Source: an uncultured Bacilli bacterium
GTDB lineage: Bacteria; Bacillota_I; Bacilli_A; RF39; UBA660
Direction: 5' to 3'
NCBI GenBank assembly: GCA_910579535.1
Contig: CAJTUR010000003.1
Coordinates: forward strand, 1 to 64,000
DNA: 64,000 nucleotides
The notes beneath the pieces were generated by a model, which saw nothing but the letters and a program-made list of their open reading frames with translations, was not told where the DNA came from and did not search any database. The first letter of the stretch is position 1. The number at the start of each line of letters is the position of its first letter. The translations under genes were made by a program, and so were the position numbers. Below are positions 36,164 through 44,715 of this stretch, piece by piece.

Positions 36164-38939
36164 AAGTGATCACTCCAATTCCAATAATTATAAAAAAAGC
36201 TCCTGTCATATTTAAAATAAAATGTGAAGTATCATCAATTCCTGTATTAGGAAGTGAAATAGGTGCTAGTTCATTAACCATAGTACACTTGACTATTTCT
36301 CCATTTTCTTTAATTTCAAAATACAACTTTTCATTATTTAAAATATAATCTGGAGTTGCTGTTTCTTTTTCAATTATAAAATATTTACCATATCTCAATT
36401 CGTTTATGATAATTTGCCCATTTTCATCTGTTCTTCCTGCAAATATTGGATTTTCTTCATCATCTACTGAAAAAATCTCAATAAAGGTATTAGGAATTGG
36501 TTGATTATTAGAAAAATCAATTTTTGTAAATTCTAACTTACCAGTAATAGGTTTATTTGTCATCTCAGCTTTGACTATTTCTCCGTCTTCTTTAATTTCA
36601 AAGAAAACTTTTTCATCAGTAATAAGATAGCCTGTGGCTGCTTCTTTTTCTAAAATATAATATTTTTGACCTACACTTAGATTTTTTATAACAATCATTC
36701 CATTTTCATCTGTAGCACCTTCAAAAATTTTTTGATTTTTTTCTGTATAGACTGAAATAATAGTTTTTGGAATCGGTTCTCCATTTACTAAATCTCTTTT
36801 AGTAAATTCCAAGATTCCTTTCTTTAAATAATTAATCATTTCATTTGAACTATATACAATTTCTGATTTATTATCTTTTTGAGTAAGATCAATCAAATAT
36901 TCTGTTTTATCTAAAATATAAAAATCATTGGTTTTTACTTCCACTACTTTATATTTTCCCAGTGGTAATAAAGAACTTATTGCATAACCATTTTTATCGG
37001 TAGTCATTGTTCCTACTAAAGTACCTTTTTCATAAAATAAATGATTACCGTCAACAGATTTAATATCTTCATTCGCATAAATATTGTAAACAATTCCTTC
37101 TAATGTAATTCTATTATTATAATTAAAGGTTCCACTGTCTGAAACAAATAACTCTCCTTTTTTATATATTTCTATTTTACCTTTTATAGGTTTATTTTTC
37201 ACATACATCGTTACAACTGTTCCATAAGATGTATAAGAAAAATGCGTATCATTTCCTATTGTAAAATCGATACCATTTTCATCTAAAACATAACCAAAAG
37301 GACTCGCTACTTCAATTAATTTATAGTTGCCACTTTCCAATTTTAAGTAAGTCATAAATTTACCAGTTTCATCAGTTTTAAATTCATCATAAACTTTACC
37401 ACCAACAAATTGACTTACGTATTGTTTTTTGTCTTTATTGTAGATTTTAAATGTTGTATCTGCAATAGCAATCGCTTTTCCTGTTTCGCTATCAACCTTA
37501 ATGACTTGTAGAAAAGCACTCAAACTATTATTAAGAATATTATAAAATTGTTTATTCTCACTATCATAATCAATAGTTACATAAAAATCATAAATCTTTT
37601 CGTAGCCAGTTGTTGTGTTTACTTGATGGATTTTCCAAACTCCATAAGGTAAATTAATGGTAGCATAACCATTTTTATCAGTAGTGACTTGATCATATTT
37701 AGTTCCATCTAAATCATAAATTTCAAATGTAATATTTGATTCGGCATTTAAAAAGGTTGTATTTCCCTCTATATGTTCATACTGTTTTAAAATGGAAACA
37801 TAATTCTTAATTACATCTTCTTTCACGATTAAATCTATCTCATGTTGTTCTTCAGAAAAATGTACTTCATATCTTGTTGAATTTAATAAATAACCCTCCG
37901 ATGGAGCAATTTCTTGTACATAATAATTGCCAATAGGTAATTTATCAATAGTAGCACTGCAATTAGAATCAATAACCAATTCACGCACTAATTCTCCAGT
38001 TTCCTCTTTATATAATCCGAAAATTGCTCCTTCTAAAGTTGCTCGACCTTGTGAAAGGCATTGATTATTTTCGCTATCATATTTTTTTAAATTTAATGTT
38101 GCACTCACAACAGTAAAATTAACTCTTGTTTGAACTGGATCTAAATTTCCTGCAACCATTACGTCTTGTCCTTTATCACTGTGATAAACAATAAATTCCT
38201 CAGACCAAGAATTATTTTCTTTAGTCAAAGTAATAGAGCCGTTTGAAGATGAAGTAGGAGTAACAATTAAATCATTTCCCTCAATCGTTGCATTACAATT
38301 CTCACAATTTTTAATAGTATATTTATTTAATTGACTTGCTTGATCATGAAAAGAATAGTTTGAACCATAGGAAATTGTTGCATTATAAGTTTGAAATGTT
38401 GGTTGATTATAATGTTCATTAACAAGTCTTTCTATTTCTGCCATTGCTGCTTTAATTTCTGGTGGAGTATCAATTACATAACGATTTGGATTTGTTGGAT
38501 CTGGTAAATATTGACTGGTAAAATTGAACTCTCTTCCTGCCACTTTCCATATTAATGCTTGAGTAGCTACAATCCATTGAATACTATTATGATTTTGATA
38601 ACCATAACCATAATATGCAATTAAACTCATATCTATAAGATTTTGAGTGGTTAAATTTACTTTGCTTGCTAATTCGTCATTTGATAAACCATAATAACCA
38701 GCATAATCTGTATTCTTTGCTAAAGAAACACCTGGTTGAATACAATAAGCGGTCGCGTCGTCACTTGCTCTCGTGAAATGCTCAAAATTTCCATATTTTC
38801 CTCTAGAATCGATAAAACTGTAACTACCAATAAATTTTTCTTTAAATCTATCTGTTCTACTACCTGCTTCTACATCGAAAGTACAGAACATAAAGCAAAT
38901 AGCAATTAAAAAATTTTTCATTAAATTAAATTTTTTCAT
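36141..38939 (-). CDS. LPXTG-anchored thioester adhesin with SpaA repeats
   Basis: 932 residues. A signal peptide (to about residue 25) precedes a thioester domain: Cys in TAYCIQPG near residue 66 and Gln in WIVATQALIWK near 124, which can form a Cys-Gln bond that couples covalently to host surfaces. Several SpaA/CnaB-like domains follow (for example LNLKKYDSENNQCLSQGRATLEGAIFGLY, TGKLEFTKIDFSNNQPIPNTFIEIF). The end is LPNTG, a hydrophobic helix and KKNKR, the cell-wall sorting signal. The sortase gene overlaps its 3' end. In the element it probably promotes donor attachment. Confidence 0.93.
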   Translation of the reverse strand: MKKFNLMKNFLIAICFMFCTFDVEAGSRTDRFKEKFIGSYSFIDSRGKYGNFEHFTRASDDATAYCIQPGVSLAKNTDYAGYYGLSNDELASKVNLTTQNLIDMSLIAYYGYGYQNHNSIQWIVATQALIWKVAGREFNFTSQYLPDPTNPNRYVIDTPPEIKAAMAEIERLVNEHYNQPTFQTYNATISYGSNYSFHDQASQLNKYTIKNCENCNATIEGNDLIVTPTSSSNGSITLTKENNSWSEEFIVYHSDKGQDVMVAGNLDPVQTRVNFTVVSATLNLKKYDSENNQCLSQGRATLEGAIFGLYKEETGELVRELVIDSNCSATIDKLPIGNYYVQEIAPSEGYLLNSTRYEVHFSEEQHEIDLIVKEDVIKNYVSILKQYEHIEGNTTFLNAESNITFEIYDLDGTKYDQVTTDKNGYATINLPYGVWKIHQVNTTTGYEKIYDFYVTIDYDSENKQFYNILNNSLSAFLQVIKVDSETGKAIAIADTTFKIYNKDKKQYVSQFVGGKVYDEFKTDETGKFMTYLKLESGNYKLIEVASPFGYVLDENGIDFTIGNDTHFSYTSYGTVVTMYVKNKPIKGKIEIYKKGELFVSDSGTFNYNNRITLEGIVYNIYANEDIKSVDGNHLFYEKGTLVGTMTTDKNGYAISSLLPLGKYKVVEVKTNDFYILDKTEYLIDLTQKDNKSEIVYSSNEMINYLKKGILEFTKRDLVNGEPIPKTIISVYTEKNQKIFEGATDENGMIVIKNLSVGQKYYILEKEAATGYLITDEKVFFEIKEDGEIVKAEMTNKPITGKLEFTKIDFSNNQPIPNTFIEIFSVDDEENPIFAGRTDENGQIIINELRYGKYFIIEKETATPDYILNNEKLYFEIKENGEIVKCTMVNELAPISLPNTGIDDTSHFILNMTGAFFIIIGIGVITYDKKNKR

Positions 38940-38965
38940 TATCTTCCTCCTTATATTTTTCTCAT

Positions 38966-38992
38966 AAAAAAAAGCCCCATTAATAAGGCTTA
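38966..38992 (-). terminator. Terminator upstream of the adhesin gene
   Basis: On the minus strand AAGCC...GGCTT (5 bp plus a wobble pair) is followed by eight T. It ends the transcript of the 39062-39250 gene and separates it from the adhesin-sortase unit. Confidence 0.6.
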
Positions 38993-39061
38993 TAATGTAT
39001 TTGTTTGTTCTAAAAAATATATATAATCTATTATTTAATATTTTAAGATTTATTTATATTT

Positions 39062-39250
39062 TTAGTTATTTTTCAAATCAGTAAATCTAAACTTTTCACC
39101 ATTATCAGCAATTAGATAATGACCATTGATTAAAAAACTTTTAAAACCAAACATCTCTAAAAATGATACATCTAAAATTTCTTCATCAATTTCAATAGAA
39201 TACCTTTCTAAAAATTGTTTGATTTCTCCTTCATTTAATTTTTTTAACAT
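39062..39250 (-). CDS. Small ICE protein of unknown function
   Basis: 62 residues from the ATG at 39250, which has a GAGGGGG site; the open frame to 39289 has no ribosome site. MLKKLNEGEIKQFLERYSIEIDEEILDVSFLEMFGFKSFLINGHYLIADNGEKFRFTDL looks like a compact alpha/beta protein. No family recognised. It has its own terminator. Confidence 0.6.
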   Translation of the reverse strand: MLKKLNEGEIKQFLERYSIEIDEEILDVSFLEMFGFKSFLINGHYLIADNGEKFRFTDLKNN

Positions 39251-39344
39251 TAAAAATCCCCCTCTCATTAACAATATAGCATAATCCATTTAAGAATTTT
39301 GTCGTTTTATGTCTGATGATGAATAAAAAAAGAAAATAAAGGGT

Positions 39345-40037
39345 TTAATTTAATCCTTCAATATTTTCACAAGGGTAACCAAGTTCTCGTAAATAAGAAA
39401 TGCTACTAATTTTTGGTTTATGCCAATCATATCTTTCGTTTTTTGTATACTTTCCATCACAAAAGAATTTTCCTGTAGATATTACTAGCATCACTGGCTG
39501 AATATCACTATTAGGAACAGATATACTTGTGCAATTATAAAACCAACCATAAATTAACCATTTATCTCCCTCAATTTGACAATCGTGTTTTGAATCAAAA
39601 TCATATCGAAAGTCTGAAACGTTTTTTTTCAAATACTCTTCTACTTCGCTTTTTGATAATTTTTTATTTTCTTGAGTTGTTTCCAATTTTTCATTTAATG
39701 TCTTATTTTCAGTTTTTGATTCTTTCTTTGTATTTTCGATATTACTATTTTTTGGTTGTTCTTGTTTTTTAGTTGATACTTCTTTTTTTGGACTTTCAAC
39801 TTTTTGTTTTTTAGATTTAATAATTTCTTCTTGAACTAAACTTTTTTCTTCATATTTTTCCTCCTTTTCAATTTTTTCTTCATTTACATTTGTTTCGAAA
39901 TTAATTTTATCACTTTGAAAAGTAAAATAAGACTCTTCATGTAATATTTCCATTTTTTTCTCACTAAAGAATTTTTTTGTTCCAACTAAGCCTCCAATGA
40001 ATATCATTACAAAAGTAATAATAATCTTTTTCTTCAT
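39345..40037 (-). CDS. Exported ICE protein with Lys/Glu-rich stalk
   Basis: 230 residues from the ATG at 40037 (an ATG at 40049 is too close to the ribosome site). An N-terminal membrane segment (IIITFVMIFIGGLVG) is followed by about 110 residues of Lys/Glu/Ser-rich stalk and a compact C-terminal domain with four Cys (DCQIEGDKWLIYGWFYNCTSISV, GKFFCDGKY, GYPCENIEG) that probably form disulphides outside the cell. The phrase LNEKLETTQE is shared with the sortase, at DNA level too. No family recognised. Confidence 0.65.
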   Translation of the reverse strand: MKKKIIITFVMIFIGGLVGTKKFFSEKKMEILHEESYFTFQSDKINFETNVNEEKIEKEEKYEEKSLVQEEIIKSKKQKVESPKKEVSTKKQEQPKNSNIENTKKESKTENKTLNEKLETTQENKKLSKSEVEEYLKKNVSDFRYDFDSKHDCQIEGDKWLIYGWFYNCTSISVPNSDIQPVMLVISTGKFFCDGKYTKNERYDWHKPKISSISYLRELGYPCENIEGLN

Positions 40038-40192
40038 TTGCAATCTCATTCCTTTCTTTTGCTTGTAGAATATACTAAAGTTTTTATTTTGTCATATCTA
40101 CAAAATATTTTTTTATATTTTTTTCAGTTAGTAATAATAGTTAGTATTAGGGTAGATTGTAAGAAGGGACTTTTTTGGCAAACATACTCCCT

Positions 40193-41152
40193 TTATCTTT
40201 CTTGTAACTGTTTTTCTTTTAATTTTTTCTGATATTTGTCATACCACTCTACTGCTTTAATAACATACTCCTCTCGCTCTCTATCATTTTTCAAAGTAGT
40301 TGGGAGTATATGGCTTAACCGATTCATACTTACTTTTAGTTTAGGAGTTTCATTAGGTTTACTTACATCTAATACATCTTTCATTTTTTCTACCGAAAAT
40401 GTTTTATCTAAACTCATATCTTTTAACTCTATTGCTTGAGCATGCGAGGGTGTTATTTGGTAGCAATCAATATAATCTAATAAATGCTTTTGTTCTTCTA
40501 ATGTCAAAAATGATATTTCTACAGCTGGAGTTAAAGCAATACTCAATAAATCTTTATCTTTTAAAACCGAATTATCTACCAGTTTTAATAATTCCGGTAT
40601 TAAAAAAGTTAGTCTTATAAACCTAAATACGGTTCTTTCACTATCTCCAAAATCTTTGCCTAATTCTTTTGCTGTTATTGACTTTGTGCCAAGTTGGCAC
40701 AAAGTTAAATCTGTTCGCTTTCCCTGATGAACCATTGCATCATATTTTAATTTATAAGCAAATGCTTTTTCACTTGGTAATATTCTTTCTCTTTGATAAT
40801 TACTGTCAACCATAAGAATTGTTGCTTCATCATCTGTTAGTTCTCGAATGATACAAGGTAAAGTATCAAGATTTAATTTTTCACTGGCTTTCTTTCTTCT
40901 ATGACCAGAAATTAATTCATATTTTCCATTATTTTTAGGTCTAACTATAACTGGATGTATAATTCCTTTTTCTTTAATGCTTTCAAGAATTTCTTCATTT
41001 AATTCAACTTTAAATGGATGATTAGGAAAATTCTCAATATCTTTAATCGAAATTCGAACAATTTTTTCTGCATTAGCGTTATCTCTTTCTTCTTGTGTTG
41101 AAAATAAGTCATCTAATGGTTTTAGATTTATCTTTAATTTTGTTCTTTCCAT
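40193..41152 (-). CDS. parB: ParB/Spo0J-family partition protein
   Basis: 319 residues from the ATG at 41152; a TTG at 41161 is less likely. The ParB nuclease-like N-domain is visible as RISIKDIENFPNHPFKV...ESIKEKGIIHPVIVRPKNNGKYELISGHRRKKASEKLNLDTLPCIIRELTDDEA, with the CTP-binding GHRR motif, then an HTH region (TAKELGKDFGDSERTVFRFIRLTFLIPELL). It overlaps parA by 44 bases. With ParA it should stabilise the element in its excised, circular form. Confidence 0.92.
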   Translation of the reverse strand: MERTKLKINLKPLDDLFSTQEERDNANAEKIVRISIKDIENFPNHPFKVELNEEILESIKEKGIIHPVIVRPKNNGKYELISGHRRKKASEKLNLDTLPCIIRELTDDEATILMVDSNYQRERILPSEKAFAYKLKYDAMVHQGKRTDLTLCQLGTKSITAKELGKDFGDSERTVFRFIRLTFLIPELLKLVDNSVLKDKDLLSIALTPAVEISFLTLEEQKHLLDYIDCYQITPSHAQAIELKDMSLDKTFSVEKMKDVLDVSKPNETPKLKVSMNRLSHILPTTLKNDREREEYVIKAVEWYDKYQKKLKEKQLQER

Positions 41153-41927
41153 TGTTATCAACCTCTAATGCAAAATTGTAATAAGCATTTGCTACTTTAT
41201 TATTTTTACTATAATTAAAAATGCTTTTTCCAACGATTGTCGATTCAGCCGCTTTAACTGCTCGAGGTATTTTAGAATTATAAATCTTTAAAATACCAGC
41301 ATATTTATCTTCTAAAGTAGTTATAACTTCTTTTGTAAGATTTGTTCTTTCATCTGTTAATGTAATTAAAACACCATCTACTGATAAATTAGGATTAATT
41401 TGTGTTCTTACTTTTCCTATTGTCATCAATAATTCTTCCATATTTTTTAATGCTAGAAATTCTGCTTGAACAGGAATAATAACACTATCTGCTGTTGATA
41501 AAGCATTTATAGGAAGCATTTCTAAACTAGGCATACAGTCAATTAGGATATAATCATAATCTTTTTTTATTTCTTTCAAACAATTCTTTAAAATGTTTTC
41601 TCTATTCATTGCGTTTACTAATGTATTGGCTATTTGAGACAAATCTAAACTTGAAGGAATTAAATCAACATTTTCACCATGATGAAAAACTGCACTTTGA
41701 GTATCGGCGACACCATTTTGAATTATAGAGTGCATCAAATGAGCAATGGTTGGTATTTCCTTGGTATCACATCCCATACAAACAGTTAAATCTGCTTGAG
41801 GATCCGTATCTACCAATAATACCTTTTTTCCTAATTTTGATAATGCTACTCCAAGATTAAATGTGGTAGTAGTTTTCCCAACCCCACCTTTTTGATTGGC
41901 AACTGCTATGACTTTGCAATTAGACAT
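41109..41927 (-). CDS. parA: ParA-family ATPase
   Basis: 272 residues from the ATG at 41927, which has an AAGGAGG site. Deviant Walker A ANQKGGVGKTTTTFNLGVAL at the N-terminus, VLLVDTDPQADLTVCMG, DYILIDCMPSLEMLPINALSTADSVIIPVQAEFLALKNMEELL are all standard for ParA/Soj. The short N-terminus means no HTH of its own. A palindrome ccatct-N8-agatgg lies at 41957-41976, just upstream, and may be an operator or ParB-related site. Confidence 0.94.
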   Translation of the reverse strand: MSNCKVIAVANQKGGVGKTTTTFNLGVALSKLGKKVLLVDTDPQADLTVCMGCDTKEIPTIAHLMHSIIQNGVADTQSAVFHHGENVDLIPSSLDLSQIANTLVNAMNRENILKNCLKEIKKDYDYILIDCMPSLEMLPINALSTADSVIIPVQAEFLALKNMEELLMTIGKVRTQINPNLSVDGVLITLTDERTNLTKEVITTLEDKYAGILKIYNSKIPRAVKAAESTIVGKSIFNYSKNNKVANAYYNFALEVDNNGKNKIKDKSKTIR

Positions 41928-41956
41928 TTTTTTCCTCCTTTCCTTATAAACTTTAA

Positions 41957-41976
41957 CCATCTTAAGTGTCAGATGG
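41957..41976. promoter_or_regulatory. Palindrome upstream of parA
   Basis: ccatct and agatgg form a perfect 6-bp inverted repeat with an 8-base spacer, 30 bp before the parA start codon and directly downstream of the terminator of the preceding gene. It may be an autoregulatory operator. Confidence 0.4.
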
Positions 41977-41982
41977 CTATGT

Positions 41983-42013
41983 AAAAAAAAGAACTGATGT
42001 ATTTATCAGTTCT
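41983..42013 (-). terminator. Terminator between the 42043 gene and parA
   Basis: On the minus strand AGAACTGAT-AAATAC-ATCAGTTCT gives a perfect 9-bp stem followed by eight T. It should end or attenuate the transcript from the promoter at 42306-42334 before parA. Confidence 0.85.
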
Positions 42014-42042
42014 AAAATATGTTTAATATGTTTTATTTAAAA

Positions 42043-42282
42043 TTAATCTTCTTCTGTTTCATTCATTACTATGAAAACCCAACTATCTAAATTGTTTTTA
42101 ATAAATTCATTCATATCATCTGGTTTATCTTTTACATTTATTCCAACACAATGATATAAGTTAGCATAATTTTCCCTCTCAATATAGAATTCTAACAAAT
42201 CATCTTTTGGAAAAACATAAATATTAAAATTACCCTCTTCTAAATTATAAGTATATTGTTCAATTTGAATTATTTTATTCAT
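42043..42282 (-). CDS. Small acidic ICE protein of unknown function
   Basis: 79 residues from the ATG at 42282, which lies 8 bases after GGAAGG; a TTG at 42288 is too close. Sequence MNKIIQIEQYTYNLEEGNFNIYVFPKDDLLEFYIERENY...NLDSWVFIVMNETEED is acidic, soluble and probably beta-rich. No family recognised. It is the first gene of the element on this side, driven by a good promoter next to direct repeats, and ends at a strong terminator. Early, separately regulated genes at this position often control copy number, excision or defence, but nothing is shown here. Confidence 0.65.
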   Translation of the reverse strand: MNKIIQIEQYTYNLEEGNFNIYVFPKDDLLEFYIERENYANLYHCVGINVKDKPDDMNEFIKNNLDSWVFIVMNETEED

Positions 42283-42305
42283 ACCCAATACCTTCCTTTC
42301 TAATT

Positions 42306-42334
42306 ATTTTATCATATATTTATTTTAATGTCAT
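42306..42334 (-). promoter_or_regulatory. Promoter of the 42043-42282 gene
   Basis: On the minus strand ATGACA (42329-42334) and TAAAAT (42306-42311) are separated by exactly 17 bp. Two direct repeats ggacacgaat begin 17 bp upstream of the minus-35 box. Confidence 0.6.
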
Positions 42335-42350
42335 TTTACTGAAATAATTA

Positions 42351-42370
42351 GGACACGAATGGACACGAAT
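42351..42370. repeat. Tandem ACACGAAT direct repeats
   Basis: ggacacgaat occurs twice in tandem at 42351-42360 and 42361-42370; the same 10-mer occurs inverted at 43011-43020, and ACACGAAT half-sites recur at 42798 (inverted) and 42838. This set flanks the uvrB fragment and may be integrase arm sites, iterons or operators. Confidence 0.6.
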
Positions 42371-42444
42371 GTTGGCCACAAATTTTATTTGTTCATTTAA
42401 TATCAAGTAGTGTTATTTAGTTCTTTTTTGCGGATTAAATGATA

Positions 42445-42794
42445 CTAAATAGCCCTAAATATAAGGCTTTTAAATGTGTCGCTATAATAAGAAACAAAAT
42501 ACTCTACGTGATTTTCGGGGAATATCTCCTTGAGTTCCGCATATAACTGACCAGCTAGGGTTTTATTGTGTGCCAAAACGAGTGTAGGTTTGTTCGTTTT
42601 TGCGATTACATTTGCTATCGTAAAAGTCTTCCCAGTTCCTGTAGCACCCAGTAAAACCTGTTCTTTTCGGCCATTTTTAATTCCTTCCACTAACTTTTCA
42701 ATGGCAAGTGGCTGGTCTCCACTTGGTTCATATTTTGATATTAATTTAAACATATTTTTCCTCCTTTTTGCATTATGATTATTATCAACCAGAA
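42445..42794 (-). pseudogene. uvrB: Truncated and rearranged uvrB 5' fragment
   Basis: The frame from the ATG at 42753 (AAAGGAGG upstream) gives about 90 residues of Uvr[76 protein letters not shown], with the Walker A intact. It then departs from UvrB at 42484 and stops at 42445, so the helicase, UvrC-binding and most other parts are absent. The codons expected next, for YDYYQPE, are found on the opposite strand at 42772-42794, directly upstream of the ribosome site. The segment between ATAAT (42484-42488) and ATTAT (42772-42776) therefore appears inverted relative to its neighbour. It cannot make functional UvrB. Confidence 0.85.
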
Positions 42795-42847
42795 AATTCG
42801 TGTAATTTAAACCACCACTTGTTTAAAAAATAGCCTTACACGAATTT
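42794..42847. repeat. Inverted repeat next to the uvrB junction
   Basis: aaattcgtgtaa (42794-42805) and ttacacgaattt (42836-42847) are a perfect 12-bp inverted repeat with a 30-base spacer, starting exactly where the uvrB homology ends. The rest of 42848-43054 is AT-rich with one more inverted ggacacgaat copy at 43011-43020 and no gene. Confidence 0.6.
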
Positions 42848-43054
42848 ACACAAATAAAAGTCACAAATTTATTTTTTTACACAAAGCAAAATTATTTAGT
42901 TTACTTATTCTAGCATTTATTTTTCCAAAAAACAAGGAAACACCTATATGTTCCCTCGTAATTATTTTTATCATTTTTACTAGTTTTTATACAAATCTAT
43001 TAATCATTAAATTCGTGTCCAAATTTTTAACTATTTTTATTAAATTTTAATTAA

Positions 43055-44440
43055 TTATTTCATAACTTCTTTTAAGGGGATAGCTAATTTATGTAACTTT
43101 TTAAAACATTCTTTAGCTTTGATAATTTCTTTTTTATTCATAGTTACATATCCTCTAGATGTTCCATCACTAGGCAAATCTACTAAAAGTGCATAATCAT
43201 CTATACCTATCCACCCTTCTTTTACAACTTTCAAAAGCTCTGGATATTTTTCCCGTACTAAATCTAAATCTACAAAGTTTGTTATAATTTTATAACAAGA
43301 TAAGTATCTTTGAATATATTTATTTTTCTTATATTCGTTTAAATTCTTTTTGCTAAAAAGAAAAATACGTTCCATTTTAACTCCCCGATCAACTGCATCA
43401 AAATTACTTTGAATAAATTTTCTTTCAGCCGGGTCTTCATTCCATTCATTGTCCATCATTGTCGAAATAATCCACATTGTAGACCCCTTTTTTGTTTCTG
43501 TAAAAAACCTATCTAATATACGATAAAATTTTCCTGAATCTAAATCTTCTGTTTTAGATTGTTCATCAAATGATAAATAACCGCCATCAGACACTAATGA
43601 TGTTCCATTAGAATATTTATGTCTTGTTAACATTAAATATATATCATCTGCTATTTCATGTGGATAACCTAGCCTTTTCATTGGAATAGACTCTTTTGCT
43701 TTATTAAATGTATCATCAGTTTCCATTACTCCACCAATCCAGCCTGCAACAACAGAATTAACTCTTACTCCATACATTTCTGTATAAATATTAGCAAATG
43801 TTTTTATTAAATTTTCTTTGGCAGCCTGAGCAGAGGCATAAGCACTTGCTCCAAAAGAACCACGATAAGCTTCAATACTATTAACAAGAACTATACTTGA
43901 TTCAAAGTTCATTTTTTTAACAATTTCGCGAACTAATAGATTAACAGAAAATAAATTAACTTGATAACTTTTTTCAAACTGATCATAATCAAAATCCAAA
44001 GAATCCTCAAGCTCAAAGAAGATTTCCATAAAGATAAAGCCATAAACATCTTTTTTTATCTCATTTACTGCATGCATAAGAGTTTCTCGTTTAAAATAAT
44101 CTACAGTTTGTAATTTGATATTTTCTTTTTGTAAAGCTTTATCAACAAAACTTCCTTTTTGATATAAGCCTATAATATAAAAACCCTTTTCAAGTAATAT
44201 TTTAGAAAGTTCAACACCAATCTCAGAATTTATACCAGCAATCACAACAATTTTTCTATCATCTTGTTCTTTAGCATAATTTGTTCTTTTATCAATAGGT
44301 TTACTTGCATCTTTAGGAATATTCCACCTTCTACCTGTTTTAAAGGCTCCAGATATGCGGTTGTTATTTAAAAGATTAACTATTCTTCTTTCACTAATAT
44401 TCCATAATATAGATGCCTCTTTTACTGTTAAATAATCCAT
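43055..44440 (-). CDS. HTH-SDR fusion protein
   Basis: 461 residues from the ATG at 44440 (AGGTG upstream). Residues ~1-50 are an excisionase/MerR-like HTH (LTVKEASILWNISERRIVNLLNNNRISGAFKTGRRWNIP). Residues ~60-290 are a short-chain dehydrogenase fold: nucleotide loop AGINSEIG, Ser in IVLVNSIEAYRG, then AYASAQAAK, where the catalytic Lys (Tyr+4) is Gln, and VRVNSVVAGWIGG. The last ~165 residues are unassigned and contain FDAVDRGVKMERIFLFSK. The DNA-binding front and altered active site suggest a regulator that senses NAD(P) or a metabolite rather than an enzyme; this is inference. Confidence 0.75.
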   Translation of the reverse strand: MDYLTVKEASILWNISERRIVNLLNNNRISGAFKTGRRWNIPKDASKPIDKRTNYAKEQDDRKIVVIAGINSEIGVELSKILLEKGFYIIGLYQKGSFVDKALQKENIKLQTVDYFKRETLMHAVNEIKKDVYGFIFMEIFFELEDSLDFDYDQFEKSYQVNLFSVNLLVREIVKKMNFESSIVLVNSIEAYRGSFGASAYASAQAAKENLIKTFANIYTEMYGVRVNSVVAGWIGGVMETDDTFNKAKESIPMKRLGYPHEIADDIYLMLTRHKYSNGTSLVSDGGYLSFDEQSKTEDLDSGKFYRILDRFFTETKKGSTMWIISTMMDNEWNEDPAERKFIQSNFDAVDRGVKMERIFLFSKKNLNEYKKNKYIQRYLSCYKIITNFVDLDLVREKYPELLKVVKEGWIGIDDYALLVDLPSDGTSRGYVTMNKKEIIKAKECFKKLHKLAIPLKEVMK

Positions 44441-44459
44441 TCTAATCACCTATTGATAT

Positions 44460-44486
44460 ATTATACCGAATTAAGAACGATGTCAA
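44460..44486 (-). promoter_or_regulatory. Promoter of the HTH-SDR gene
   Basis: The minus strand has TTGACA with TATAAT 15 bp downstream (TAATAT at 17 bp), about 20-45 bp before the start codon. The remaining intergenic DNA to 44715 is AT-rich with no gene seen. Confidence 0.65.
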
Positions 44487-44715
44487 CATACGTAATGTTT
44501 AGTTTAAAGTGTTGTTTCTCAATTTTTCATTAAAAACTATTCTTTAGAATTTTAAAGTTTATGTTCTATTATTGGTTAGACGTATCCTATCTTATTTTTT
44601 TGCTTTAACAATTAATATCACTATTTAAATTATCACAAATTGTTTCCAATCCTAAAATCTTTCTAAAACTTTCACTTTTAAATAAACAAGCAAACTATCC
44701 TCTGTAAATTCTTCC

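Noticed and set aside
41944..41972. Possible parA promoter CTGACA-17-TTATAA
   Set aside because: The predicted transcription start would fall inside the parA ribosome binding site, so the mRNA would lack it. I kept only the palindrome.
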